The notes: generated by a model not told the origin, from the letters alone. Positions 23,478-30,410 are shown, counted from the stretch's first letter. The stretch is DNA of 64,000 bases from Hydractinia symbiolongicarpus (GCF_029227915.1 NC_079880.1:6698001-6762000); one strand, 5' to 3'. Numbers and translations are program-made.

Positions 23478-24074
23478 ATGGACTACATGAAAGATCCCCA
23501 CACGGCACTATTCGTCGGTCCAACCGGCTGCGGAAAATCCAAACGCGTAGTAACGCTACTAGAGAGTGAATACTTTGATCACTTCGATTTCATTGTGATT
23601 ATATGTCCAACATTAAGATGGAACAAGACATATATGTGTCGAAAATGGTACTGGAGGGATAAACATGTGATTCTAATTGAGCCCATGTGTATGTTGTATG
23701 AATGGATCCAAAAGATGACGGATTTATGTGCCGGATACAAAACATTATTCCTGATCGATGACATCATCGCGGATGAGAAACTGGACAAAAAGAGGCAACC
23801 GCTGCTGGAGCTGGCCATCAGCGGTCGACATCGAAACCACACCATGTGGCTACTCACACAATCATACACCGCGATACCGAAGAACTTACGAAGGCAGGCA
23901 AAAATGTTATATGTGTGTTATCCAAAGGACAGACATGATCTCGCAACTATCCACGAGGAGAATGATGTCATTGAATCATCAGAGATCCAGAAGGTTAAGG
24001 AAAGGCTAAAAGATGGCAAATATACACATTTAGTCATGAGGATGGAACATCCAAGAACCCACGTGATTTGCTAG
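23478..24074 (+). CDS. ATP: Genome-packaging ATPase, FtsK/HerA-A32 type (198 aa)
   Basis: This is a P-loop motor that drives DNA into the capsid. Counting from the ATG at 23478, Walker A is GPTGCGKS at residues 14-21, and Walker B is TLFLIDDI at 89-96 with the paired acidic residues. A glutamine-bearing sensor strand, LLTQSY, follows about 30 residues later, and then an arginine-rich stretch (KNLRRQ) that could supply an arginine finger. About 200 residues is the normal size for Polinton ATPases. In-frame ATGs also occur at 23451 (inside the capsid gene) and 23487; 23478 starts 2 bp past the capsid stop and is the simplest choice. A 25-nt near-palindrome follows at 24086. Confidence 0.93.
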   Translation: MDYMKDPHTALFVGPTGCGKSKRVVTLLESEYFDHFDFIVIICPTLRWNKTYMCRKWYWRDKHVILIEPMCMLYEWIQKMTDLCAGYKTLFLIDDIIADEKLDKKRQPLLELAISGRHRNHTMWLLTQSYTAIPKNLRRQAKMLYVCYPKDRHDLATIHEENDVIESSEIQKVKERLKDGKYTHLVMRMEHPRTHVIC

Positions 24075-24085
24075 ATTGGGAGTTT

Positions 24086-24110
24086 TTTGTTACAAGAGTC
24101 TTGTAACAAA
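24086..24110 (+). terminator. Hairpin ending the capsid/ATPase operon (class 1)
   Basis: TTTGTTACAAGA pairs completely with TCTTGTAACAAA around a single G. It lies 11 bp after the ATPase stop, before the next gene at 24139. The outer TTTGTTAC/GTAACAAA core recurs at 29289, 29814 and 30316, each just past a plus-strand stop. Confidence 0.75.
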
Positions 24111-24138
24111 TCTATAGAAAAACTACAGTACTATCCTA

Positions 24139-24743
24139 ATGATAGAATATATAAATTTCATATTACTGGTGATAGCTGTAGTGCTATTGCTGGTATTGGT
24201 TAGTTTTTGTCTTTTTTGTATTAAAAAATACCTATCGCTATTGAAAATGGCTGAAACCGCAATTGCCAACCTAATTTTTATCGAGGACCAGGATGATGGG
24301 AAGAGACAGAAATTGCTCGAGTGCGTGCTGACTGGAAATAGCAAGTTATATCTTGGGAAGATGTATACGGAGGAGCAAATTCAAAAGCTCAAGAATGATG
24401 AGGTGGATAAACTTTTCACTATATACGAGGCTAAACTATCCGGTCAAATGGTAAAGTCTTTGGGACAGTCAATAATCCACATGTACTCCATGGGCGCCTG
24501 TACAGCCCTAGGTATAAAAATCAAAAAGCGCTGAGTGATGACCTGGAGAATGACCCATTCCTAAACTCGGCACTCCAAAGGTTCACATGTGATCTATATT
24601 ATAAGTTCGGATCAATACTATCACCAATCAGCGTAGGCTTAATCACAGGTAGACATTATATCGCTGGAAAAAATTTAAACAATATCGATACGGATACTAA
24701 AGATGTCGGATACTCCAGTTCAGGTGACAACGAAGAACCCTAA
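24139..24743 (+). pseudogene. Membrane-anchored Maverick protein, frameshifted
   Basis: The first frame (24139-24534, 131 aa) has an N-terminal transmembrane helix (residues about 6-29), then a soluble part with LLECVLTGNSKLYLGKMYTE and EVDKLFTIYEAKL. It stops at TGA 24532. The coding pattern continues in the -1 frame from about 24528 to the stop at 24741-24743, about 72 more residues with SDDLENDPFLNSAL and TCDLYYKFG. I recall both halves as one protein in cnidarian Mavericks. The break coincides with a run of five A (24523-24527), so one base is probably missing. Programmed -1 frameshifting is less likely, since CAAAAAG is not a canonical slippery heptamer. The 3' end overlaps the next gene. 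Function unknown. Confidence 0.75.
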
Positions 24744-25089
24744 AAAGGTTGAGGCAGGTAAGAGACTGGCCGAATACAACCGTAAAAATAGGGAAGAATA
24801 TAAAAGATTGCTCATGGCTCAGACCGAGGCACAGTCAGCACCTCAGACACAAACTCAGCCGGCACCTCAGACACAGTTGGAGGATCCGAAGGATATTGTC
24901 ATTGAGGATTCTGTGACAGATGGTCCTAAACATGGTGGAGTGAACTACACAATAATGGGTGGTGGTGTGATAGTTATGGTACTAATTGGTGCGTTGGTGA
25001 TTTATAAGGTGAAGGGTACCCCACCAAGTAACTCAGGTAACTCAGGTAATAAAAAAACTATGAGAATAGGTAAACTTGAAATGGAATAA
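24703..25089 (+). CDS. Single-pass membrane protein (128 aa)
   Basis: A basic N-terminal part (KNPKKVEAGKRLAEYNRKNR, about residues 11-30) is followed by a Gln/Pro/Thr repeat (APQTQTQPAPQTQ), an acidic patch, and one transmembrane helix (about residues 84-102) preceded by GGG. A short Ser/Asn/Gly and Lys tail ends the protein. The basic repeat-like motif is one I associate with cnidarian Maverick membrane proteins, function unknown. It overlaps the end of the preceding frameshifted gene by 41 bp. An 18-bp palindrome follows 4 bp after the stop. Confidence 0.7.
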   Translation: MSDTPVQVTTKNPKKVEAGKRLAEYNRKNREEYKRLLMAQTEAQSAPQTQTQPAPQTQLEDPKDIVIEDSVTDGPKHGGVNYTIMGGGVIVMVLIGALVIYKVKGTPPSNSGNSGNKKTMRIGKLEME

Positions 25090-25093
25090 AGGG

Positions 25094-25111
25094 ATAATAT
25101 CGCGATATTAT
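25094..25111. promoter_or_regulatory. 18-bp perfect palindrome between two membrane genes
   Basis: ATAATATCGCGATATTAT is perfectly self-complementary and lies between the stop at 25089 and the start motif TATATAAAAC of the next gene. It could be a 3'-end hairpin for the upstream gene or an operator for the downstream one. Confidence 0.55.
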
Positions 25112-25121
25112 AATCTCGAAG

Positions 25122-25134
25122 TATATAAAACATG
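25122..25134 (+). promoter_or_regulatory. Start-proximal TATA-like motif
   Basis: TATATAAAACATG places the A/T motif one base from the start codon. Comparable sequences precede the genes at 25516 (plus), 27084 and 28908 (minus). Confidence 0.45.
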
Positions 25135-25359
25135 GATAAGAAAAGTATAGTCAACGACATTTATAAAGCATCAGTCGTATGCGTTTTCGCTGTAGGCTAT
25201 TCAATGCTCGGGAAAAAGGTATTAAAAATGACACCACCATCAATTCAGAAGTTTGACCTGGAAGATACCGGAAAGCTTGTAGCCATAGTCGCCGCAAGTG
25301 AAATGTCAAGAGAATATCTGGTTAAGCAAAAAATTATACCTGAAACTATATATATATAA
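25132..25359 (+). CDS. Small membrane protein (75 aa)
   Basis: The N-terminal hydrophobic helix (ASVVCVFAVGYSMLGKKVL, about residues 13-31) is followed by an amphipathic part with FDLEDTGKLVAIVAASEMS and a short KQKIIPETIYI tail. The second half is also moderately hydrophobic and may be a second membrane segment. I recall similar short proteins from cnidarian Mavericks in the same neighbourhood; function unknown, possibly an inner virion membrane component. Its stop overlaps the ATG of the next small gene by one base (TAATG). Confidence 0.7.
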   Translation: MDKKSIVNDIYKASVVCVFAVGYSMLGKKVLKMTPPSIQKFDLEDTGKLVAIVAASEMSREYLVKQKIIPETIYI

Positions 25360-25484
25360 TGTTGCGAATACTGGAATGGTTGGTCTGGGTTTTATATCAA
25401 CGTAAGAAAGTTGAGAGGATTTTACCAAAGGTGGAATACAAGGATACCGATGTCATAGACTCCGAAGCTATCGTATTAAAATAA
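25359..25484 (+). CDS. Very small conserved-position protein (41 aa)
   Basis: The ATG shares one base with the preceding stop (TAATG), the sort of overlap that indicates translational coupling or compact viral packing. The product begins with an amphipathic Trp/Leu-rich helix (LRILEWLVWVLYQ), then a basic patch (RKK) and an acidic tail (DTDVIDSEAI). I do not recognise it. The tight packing and the absence of any other use of these bases support it as a real gene. Confidence 0.5.
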   Translation: MLRILEWLVWVLYQRKKVERILPKVEYKDTDVIDSEAIVLK

Positions 25485-25504
25485 CGCCACTAAATTATAC
25501 CGGA

Positions 25505-25518
25505 TTATAAAAAACATG
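25505..25518 (+). promoter_or_regulatory. Start-proximal TATA-like motif
   Basis: TTATAAAAAACATG overlaps the start codon of the 141-aa gene, in the same arrangement as at 25122-25134. Confidence 0.45.
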
Positions 25519-25941
25519 GCTTCAATTGCAATGATGTTGGGAGGTGCCTTCGCGAACGCTTTGGCTTTCACCGGATCAAGCTACCTCTTTTCAAGTTTAT
25601 CAAAGGACAGGATAGATAAGGAACGGAAGCGACATGATCTTGCCATAAAACAGCTCCAAAAGGCTCAGGTTATATGGCAACGTAAAAGACAAGAGAGGGT
25701 GGACTTTATCAATGAGCAGCTCAGACTTGAGAAGAAGGCCGAAGGGAAATTCACAGAGCTGGATGATGCGATGCGTGAATATAAAAAAGTGTTTGGAGGA
25801 TCAACTCTCACGGATATTCCGCGCGAACCCGTATTGAGCGACTTTTATACACCCGGCAATGGCCAGCATGAACGGGAATTGGCATTTATCGCGCTAAGCA
25901 TGATCGGTGTCGGGGGTGCCGTGTGGTATTTCGAAAAATAG
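25516..25941 (+). CDS. Conserved Maverick protein with coiled coil and two hydrophobic ends (141 aa)
   Basis: The N-terminus is hydrophobic and glycine-rich (MMLGGAFANALAFTGSSYLF). A long charged helix follows (about residues 29-95, with RHDLAIKQLQKAQVIWQRKR and RVDFINEQLR), then a conserved-looking LSDFYTP, and a C-terminal transmembrane helix (ELAFIALSMIGVGGAVWYF). I recognise the pattern from cnidarian Mavericks; no function is assigned to my knowledge. Two membrane ends joined by a rod suggest a virion membrane or scaffold role, by inference. The frame is intact. A small ATACC-GCA-GGTAT inverted repeat (25946-25958) follows the stop. Confidence 0.75.
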   Translation: MASIAMMLGGAFANALAFTGSSYLFSSLSKDRIDKERKRHDLAIKQLQKAQVIWQRKRQERVDFINEQLRLEKKAEGKFTELDDAMREYKKVFGGSTLTDIPREPVLSDFYTPGNGQHERELAFIALSMIGVGGAVWYFEK

Positions 25942-26037
25942 TACGATACCGCAGGTATTATGTTACATGTGTCATGCGGCTGCGGCACCGGCTAATCTAC
26001 CCAGGAGAGATTCCAGCGCGCTCAGCTTGTTCTTTAT
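25942..26037. other. Convergent intergenic gap
   Basis: This 96-bp gap lies between two genes that end toward each other. Apart from the short inverted repeat at 25946-25958, no terminator-class hairpin of the types found elsewhere in the element is visible. Confidence 0.5.
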
Positions 26038-27084
26038 TCATTCCCTCGCACCGCCCTCGGTTTTTTCATGATTTTTTGTATTACCGGTGGATGACCCCCC
26101 ACCTCCGGGCGTCAAAGTTTCAACCAAAAGTCCGATAACCATCCCGAATGCCGTTAGTACACTGACAACGGTGATACCCTGCTCACGGAATAGCGTTCGT
26201 ATCTTTTCACCCAATGTAGGTTCTTTGCTAAGTACCTTGGCGATTGTCTCCTTTATGCTTTTTATCTGGGTGTTAAGTTCACCCTTGAGGATATTGATGG
26301 CATCCTGGTTGGCTTCCAACTCATTGTTTAGCTTTTCCAACCTCTCGGCCACCTGCTCCCTCTGTTCATCCGTGTATGAGGGATCTTCCAACTCCTTCAA
26401 CTTCATTTGTTCCTTATGGATGTTGTTCTCGATATCTACCTTTTTGGCGGTCGAGAGTTGGAGACTCCCCCGAATTTTTTGTACGGAATTATCCAATCCG
26501 CGAATATCCCGCGGGTGATATTCAGCTCTAAGTGCACCATCATCGACCAGCGATACCAGGTCCTCCGCACTGTTTACCACATCTCCAGACATAGTTTCTA
26601 ATTCTATATCAGCCGCATTTTCTATTTTATCCGGTGACGGTAGTCTCTCTTCTATTTTGTTTAGCCTAGCGGCCTGTCGGGGGGTTATACTACCTTTCGG
26701 TATATCGAACCCCAAACTGCGCAGCCTTTTCTTGCCCAGTAGATCTGCAATGGTACCGGTAGACCTTAGAGATCCACCATGTGTCAGCGGTCTGTCATCA
26801 CCCTTGTAGTATAATTCACCGCCACGAATCTCAAACAGATCGGTATGTATCACGCTCGGGTTCTCGTTTGGATATTTAGTTAATAGCACCTCATAGAGTG
26901 ATTTAACCCGCTCACTAGTAACTCTAGCGCGTTGAGAGGAGCCTCCACCGAATGATGTCTCCTTTTCATCAGGTGTGTGCATCTGTACCCGTGTGCGTTC
27001 CTTCGGTACCAGAGGTGTGGTTTCATCGGGACCCTCATCGGTTTGACCATGGTCACCAAACGGATCAATATCAATGTCTGTCAT
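26038..27084 (-). CDS. Coiled-coil protein with C-terminal membrane anchor (348 aa)
   Basis: It has an acidic, disordered N-terminus, then a domain with LFEIRGGELYYKGD and GKKRLRSLGFDIPKG-SITPRQAARL (about residues 83-140). A long heptad-rich coiled coil follows (about 198-292, including KKVDIENNIHKEQMKLKELE), then LGEKIRTLFREQGIT and a single transmembrane helix (VVSVLTAFGMVIGLLVETL, about 304-322), with a Gly-rich tail. This is one of the most widespread protein families I associate with cnidarian Mavericks; its function is not established. The topology suits a fibre-like or membrane-bridging virion protein. The gene is divergent from the 199-aa gene, and its upstream sequence reads TAAAATAAAACATG on the minus strand. 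Confidence 0.78.
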   Translation of the reverse strand: MTDIDIDPFGDHGQTDEGPDETTPLVPKERTRVQMHTPDEKETSFGGGSSQRARVTSERVKSLYEVLLTKYPNENPSVIHTDLFEIRGGELYYKGDDRPLTHGGSLRSTGTIADLLGKKRLRSLGFDIPKGSITPRQAARLNKIEERLPSPDKIENAADIELETMSGDVVNSAEDLVSLVDDGALRAEYHPRDIRGLDNSVQKIRGSLQLSTAKKVDIENNIHKEQMKLKELEDPSYTDEQREQVAERLEKLNNELEANQDAINILKGELNTQIKSIKETIAKVLSKEPTLGEKIRTLFREQGITVVSVLTAFGMVIGLLVETLTPGGGGSSTGNTKNHEKTEGGARE

Positions 27085-27128
27085 GTTTTATTTTATTTAG
27101 AAGATAGTTTTTTCTTAAGATAATAGAA
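27085..27128. promoter_or_regulatory. Divergent AT-rich promoter region
   Basis: 44 bp separate the start codons at 27084 (minus) and 27129 (plus). The minus-strand side carries the ATAAAACATG start motif also seen at the integrase gene. Confidence 0.5.
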
Positions 27129-27728
27129 ATGGCCGATCTTAAGATTTATCCAAAGTTACCTACTGCTCCCGAGTATTCGAGCGAGCAAGACAAGTTTAAC
27201 ACAAATATAGTGAATTCTCAACTTGACGAGTTGATAAAATTAAAAGGGATATTCCAGGACAAGGAGTATAAATATGTCAAAGCACTAGAAAAATTAACGA
27301 TTTCACTCTTCATCTCAGAAACCTTAGCCATTTCCACCGGTATTGGTACGATAGCAACCAGCGCTACCCTTGTTGGAATTCCCATTTCTATAGGACTTTC
27401 CAGTGTATCCATAGGTGGAGCTATATCCTGTACCATTATCTCGGCATCGATTAAGAGATATCAAAAGAAACTAAACAAAGTCATGAAATTATGTGATGTT
27501 GTAACATCTGCGCTTCCTGTGTTTGAAAACTCTTTCTCACGAGCATTGGATAATGATGACATTAGTCACATTGAATTTCAAACCCTGTGCGGTATATATT
27601 ACGAAGCTCTGGACAAAATTACGAAAACCGACAGAAAGATGGAGAGCGAAACGCGCAACCAGTTTGAAAAAAGTCTAATGGCCGAGGTCCAAAGCCTCAG
27701 AAAGACGGTAAATCAGGAACAAGGTTAG
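27129..27728 (+). CDS. Conserved hydrophobic-core Maverick protein (199 aa)
   Basis: The N-terminal LKIYPKLPTAPEYSS is followed by a Lys/Glu helix, then a long Gly/Ile/Ser-rich hydrophobic stretch (about residues 58-112, with ISTGIGTIATSATLVGIPISIG), and a charged helical C-terminus. The PxLPTAP start and the central small-residue hydrophobic region match a family I recall from many cnidarian Maverick copies. The centre could form two or three membrane helices or an amphipathic membrane-inserting hairpin. Function unknown; a virion membrane or membrane-penetration protein is a reasonable guess. The frame is intact, and an ATATGCG/CGCATAT stem lies at 27731-27757 just past the stop. Confidence 0.72.
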   Translation: MADLKIYPKLPTAPEYSSEQDKFNTNIVNSQLDELIKLKGIFQDKEYKYVKALEKLTISLFISETLAISTGIGTIATSATLVGIPISIGLSSVSIGGAISCTIISASIKRYQKKLNKVMKLCDVVTSALPVFENSFSRALDNDDISHIEFQTLCGIYYEALDKITKTDRKMESETRNQFEKSLMAEVQSLRKTVNQEQG

Positions 27729-27875
27729 TGATATGCGCATGTACACCACTCGCATATTTCGTGTGCTATTTGAAAAATTAATATTTGAAAGTAAGGCGGT
27801 TTGTGACATTATGTGGCGCGATCGTCCCCCAAGACTGAGCCATAGCGGCCCTATCTGCCGACCGCCCCGCGCGTC

Positions 27876-27900
27876 ATCTTTACCAGAAACAGGTAAAGAT
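27876..27900 (-). terminator. Hairpin after the integrase gene (class 2)
   Basis: ATCTTTACC (27876-27884) pairs fully with GGTAAAGAT (27892-27900) around a 7-nt loop AGAAACA. It lies 24 bp past the minus-strand integrase stop. It shares stem and loop with 19851-19875, which also follows a minus-strand gene. Confidence 0.68.
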
Positions 27901-27924
27901 ACTTTTTATGTATCGCCCCCTTTT

Positions 27925-28908
27925 TCACCAACCTTGCACATAATCAGGAGGTAATTCTGTATCTTCAGGTATTAACATCAATTCCTCTTTTACAAAAGCC
28001 CGTCTGGGTCCGTCTTGAACATAGTACATTACACGGTTACCAGGTTGCGCTATTACCTCACGCAATCTATATGTGTTTTTCGACCATATTCTATCGGTTG
28101 CCCGTCTCCGCCCATCATCATGCTCTTCACCAGGTTGTAGTAGATATCTATACAGGCCATCTTTAGGTAATTCTACTTCAGGTGGATAATTCTCTCGTTT
28201 AGCAAGAGGCACCTCTTTCATTATAATAGCATCTTTTGGTTTCATACCAATCATCTGCGTCTTTGTATCGTTTAGCCTATCAATCAGTTTATACAGATGC
28301 TTAACCCATGTAGATGATACCTTTTCAGAATCATTCAGTTCTTGAGCATCTTGTATTTTGAATAAATTTTCCGCAAGTATCTTGTTCAACGCCTCAACAA
28401 AAGCTGTGTGCGTATGCTTATATTTTGTAGTCGCCCTTTTAATTTCAACCTTATGCTTCTCCAACAGCTTTGTCACATCTGCTTTGAATTCTGAACCGTT
28501 ATCACATTGGAAAGTTTTCGGATAAGTTAATGGTCCTGCCTTGTAGATGTCCTCAATCATAGCGGCAACCTCTTTGGCTTTCTTACTCCTCAAAGGTTGG
28601 GCTACTTTGTATCTGGAAGCAGCATCGATTCCCGACAAAATGTACTTATATTTATTACCATACAGTATGTCACCGGGCATGTACAATAAATCGAATTGAT
28701 GTAAATCATTAGGGGTGGTAACTTCATAATGTGGTCTTTCAACATGTTTTGGAGCGGGTAAATGTACTTGTCAAAATGCTTGTTTTGATAGCCACTTCTT
28801 AATCTCCTTTGGCTTGAAACCGAATCCTCTTAAATTCTGAACAGCCTTTTGTCCTTTCCATAAATTTTGAGGTTGATAGTAAGTCTCTTGAAGTTTAGAG
28901 TTTGACAT
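27925..28908 (-). pseudogene. INT: Retroviral-type integrase (DDE), one nonsense codon
   Basis: This enzyme inserts Polinton DNA into the host chromosome. Numbering from the ATG at 28908 gives a 327-residue frame. The catalytic triad is visible as D73 (HQFDLLYMP), D136 (QCDNGSEF) and E172 (AFVEALN), with exactly 35 residues between the last two (D,D35E). The N-terminal part (LWKGQKAVQNLRGFGFKPKE) and a C-terminal SH3-like region (IWSKNTYRLREVI...GPRRAFVKEELMLI) are typical of Maverick integrases. Codon 46 (28771-28773) is TGA where I would expect a sense codon. Initiation below it, at TTG 28686, would lose D73. The gene is thus probably inactive unless the stop is read through. All else is in one frame. 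The minus-strand start context is ATAAATAAAACATG. Confidence 0.92.
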
Positions 28909-29007
28909 GTTTTATTTATGCACAACTTTATTTATCTCTTTTTGTTATGATGTGGTACGATAAAAGTGCTTAAAGTTTTTTATATTTATATTTTTATTAA
29001 TATTAAT
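28909..29007. promoter_or_regulatory. Divergent promoter region, integrase / right-end genes
   Basis: This is a 99-bp, extremely AT-rich gap between the integrase start and the plus-strand ATG at 29008, including TTTTTTATATTTATATTTTTATTAA toward the plus side in broken runs. It is the switch point from left-oriented to right-oriented transcription. Confidence 0.45.
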
Positions 29008-29276
29008 ATGTCAGACATGAATACCACACCAGATTACAAATTGATGAACTGAGAGAGTTGCGAGAGGTTGCTAAATCCCGTGGGGTGAAGTATATTGCTG
29101 GAATGAAAAAAGCTAAATTGATTGAGGTGATTGAGAAGAATGATCTCGACCCATCCTACACCATCGATCTGGATACTAAGAAGGAATGGTACGGATACTG
29201 TTCAAGGTGGAGGTCGGAAAACAGGGAGGCATATCTAAAATCTCAAAAACGTTATAACGACAAGAGATCCAAGTGA
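29008..29276 (+). pseudogene. Small SAP-like protein, frameshifted near its start
   Basis: From ATG 29008 the frame ends at TGA 29050 after 14 codons. The -1 frame, open from 29007, carries the recognisable part: a helix-turn-helix SAP-like domain (ELREVAKSRGVKYIAGMKKA, then KLIEVIEKND), followed by a basic Tyr/Trp/Arg-rich tail (WYGYCSRWRSENREAYLKSQ). SAP domains bind AT-rich DNA. No ATG starts the second frame before the domain, so one base has probably been lost near 29043. It resembles the SAP domain at 30411 and may be a paralogue of it. It ends in the TTTGTTAC-type hairpin at 29289. Confidence 0.6.
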
Positions 29277-29288
29277 TTGGAGATTTTT

Positions 29289-29312
29289 TTTGTTACTCAG
29301 GCGGGTAACAAA
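29289..29312 (+). terminator. Class 1 hairpin after the small SAP gene
   Basis: TTTGTTAC (29289-29296) pairs with GTAACAAA (29305-29312) across an imperfect 8-nt centre. It starts 12 bp after the stop and is preceded by a T-run. Confidence 0.7.
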
Positions 29313-29350
29313 TATTGGTGGGTGGGTACCCATGGTGTACAGGTCACGAA

Positions 29351-29411
29351 CCTCCAACACGATTTATAAAAATTAGGTTAAAGATTACAAAATCGTATAT
29401 CATAGCCAAGC
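29351..29411 (+). promoter_or_regulatory. Repeated right-end promoter, copy 1
   Basis: It contains CCTCCAACACGATTTATAAA, then AAAGATTAC and the core AAAATCGTATATCATA (29389-29404), 7 nt before ATG 29412. Copies 2 and 3 are at 29936 and 30360. Upstream, GGTGGGTGGGTACCCATGGT (from 29317) is also repeated before copy 2. Confidence 0.75.
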
Positions 29412-29789
29412 ATGACATCGACAGTTGATAACAAAATGCACCCGATCTTATTCCGAAACATTGATGTGGATGGAGAGACATCACCGAGATTAACCCTACG
29501 TTACTACGATGATGAATGTCGGAGTAGTAGTTCTGTTATCATAGAGCTGTCGAGTTACGAAAATTTTACCGTGTGGGATATACCCGAAGAGTACAGGGTG
29601 AATCCCATCGTTGACAGGAAGCTTGTCTTGAAGATTCGTAGTTGTATTCGTTGTTGTAGGAATTATTATGATGAATATCATTATGATAAATATTTCCGAT
29701 TCTATCCACCTCGGGTATCGGTGTCTTCAAGGAGATATCTGACAAATCGGGTTACCGATTCCATGGCCGCCGGTATTACTTTGTGTTGA
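29412..29789 (+). CDS. Unrecognised protein with Cys-rich centre (125 aa)
   Basis: I do not recognise this protein. It begins MTST, as the gene at 29997 does, and sits behind the same promoter. The N-terminal half looks beta-rich (RLTLRYYDDE, SVIIELSSYENFTVWDI). The centre has a CIRCC cluster, and the C-terminal part is rich in Tyr and Arg (YYDEYHYDKYFRFYPPRVSV). No membrane helix or signal peptide is visible. A perfect 24-bp hairpin lies 25 bp after the stop. A regulatory or host-interaction role is possible given its place among small right-end genes, but there is no direct evidence. Confidence 0.6.
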   Translation: MTSTVDNKMHPILFRNIDVDGETSPRLTLRYYDDECRSSSSVIIELSSYENFTVWDIPEEYRVNPIVDRKLVLKIRSCIRCCRNYYDEYHYDKYFRFYPPRVSVSSRRYLTNRVTDSMAAGITLC

Positions 29790-29813
29790 AGGATTATGAT
29801 TGAACAACCCGGA

Positions 29814-29837
29814 TTTGTTACTCGATCGAGTAACAAA
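29814..29837 (+). terminator. Class 1 hairpin, perfect 24-bp palindrome
   Basis: TTTGTTACTCGA pairs completely with TCGAGTAACAAA. It is identical to the copy at 30316-30339 and lies 25 bp after the stop at 29789. Confidence 0.78.
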
Positions 29838-29935
29838 AATGGACCCTCGAGGTGCTGGTGGGTGGGTACCCATGGTGTATCGATGTATGTGTGTTTTAGC
29901 GTGATGGTTGCATTACAAACAATGACACTCACGGC

Positions 29936-29996
29936 CCTCCGACACGATTTAAAAAAAATGGATTAAAGATTACAAAATCGTATATCATACACAAGC
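29936..29996 (+). promoter_or_regulatory. Repeated right-end promoter, copy 2
   Basis: CCTCCGACACGATTTAAAAA and AAAGATTAC precede the core AAAATCGTATATCATA (29974-29989), again exactly 7 nt before the ATG (29997). The GGTGGGTGGGTACCCATGGT block lies at 29857. Confidence 0.75.
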
Positions 29997-30299
29997 ATGA
30001 CATCGACATTTATTACTTCGATTTGTAACTTCCACCGAGACACATGTGTCTTAGTAGAAAATCGGGACTTAATATGGCACATTAGCAATGAACTAACGGT
30101 TCTCGAACTGATAGCTATCGCTATGTATCTCGGAATACTTGACGAACAGGATCTCGATCGAGATCTCGGGCGTAATGAGCTTTTCAAATTGTTGACCGAT
30201 AGTATTATGTTACTAGCATGCACACCACCATCCGAATCGAAAACTGTAGAACAACTAAAGAAACTCGTCAGGGAGCATTATCAGTACGATTACCCATAA
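29997..30299 (+). CDS. Possible death-effector-domain-like protein (100 aa)
   Basis: This all-helical protein has no membrane segment. The hydrophobic spacing from residue 23 (DLIWHISNELTVLELIAIAM, then LG), an acidic turn, a helix with GRNELFKLLTD (58-68) and a last amphipathic helix (TVEQLKKLVREHY) follow the six-helix order and size of a death-effector domain, including the E/D-L-F-x2-L helix. Large DNA viruses use such domains to interfere with apoptosis. The resemblance is judged by eye only and is unproven. A degenerate SAP-like helix pair is the main alternative, since neighbours at 29008 and 30411 are SAP-like. The frame is intact; it has promoter copy 2 upstream and a perfect hairpin 16 bp downstream. 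Confidence 0.55.
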   Translation: MTSTFITSICNFHRDTCVLVENRDLIWHISNELTVLELIAIAMYLGILDEQDLDRDLGRNELFKLLTDSIMLLACTPPSESKTVEQLKKLVREHYQYDYP

Positions 30300-30315
30300 T
30301 GTGATCACATGGATC

Positions 30316-30339
30316 TTTGTTACTCGATCGAGTAACAAA
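30316..30339 (+). terminator. Class 1 hairpin, perfect 24-bp palindrome
   Basis: It is identical to 29814-29837 and lies 16 bp after the stop at 30299, upstream of promoter copy 3. Confidence 0.78.
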
Positions 30340-30359
30340 TTAATCTTTTTATAGTTTCA

Positions 30360-30410
30360 TGATTATATAAAACCATCTTAAAGGTTTAAAATCGTATATC
30401 ATACACAAGC
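30360..30410 (+). promoter_or_regulatory. Repeated right-end promoter, copy 3 (polymerase gene)
   Basis: GATTATATAAAACC is followed by the core AAAATCGTATATCATA (30388-30403), 7 nt before ATG 30411. The GGTGGGT block present before copies 1 and 2 is missing here. Confidence 0.72.

Noticed and set aside
26087-26601. Plus-strand open frames opposite the 348-aa gene.
   Set aside because: They are antisense shadows; the minus-strand protein has a clear coiled coil and membrane helix.
27733-27954. 73-aa plus-strand frame between the 199-aa gene and the integrase.
   Set aside because: It overlaps the integrase end and the hairpin, and has no recognisable features.
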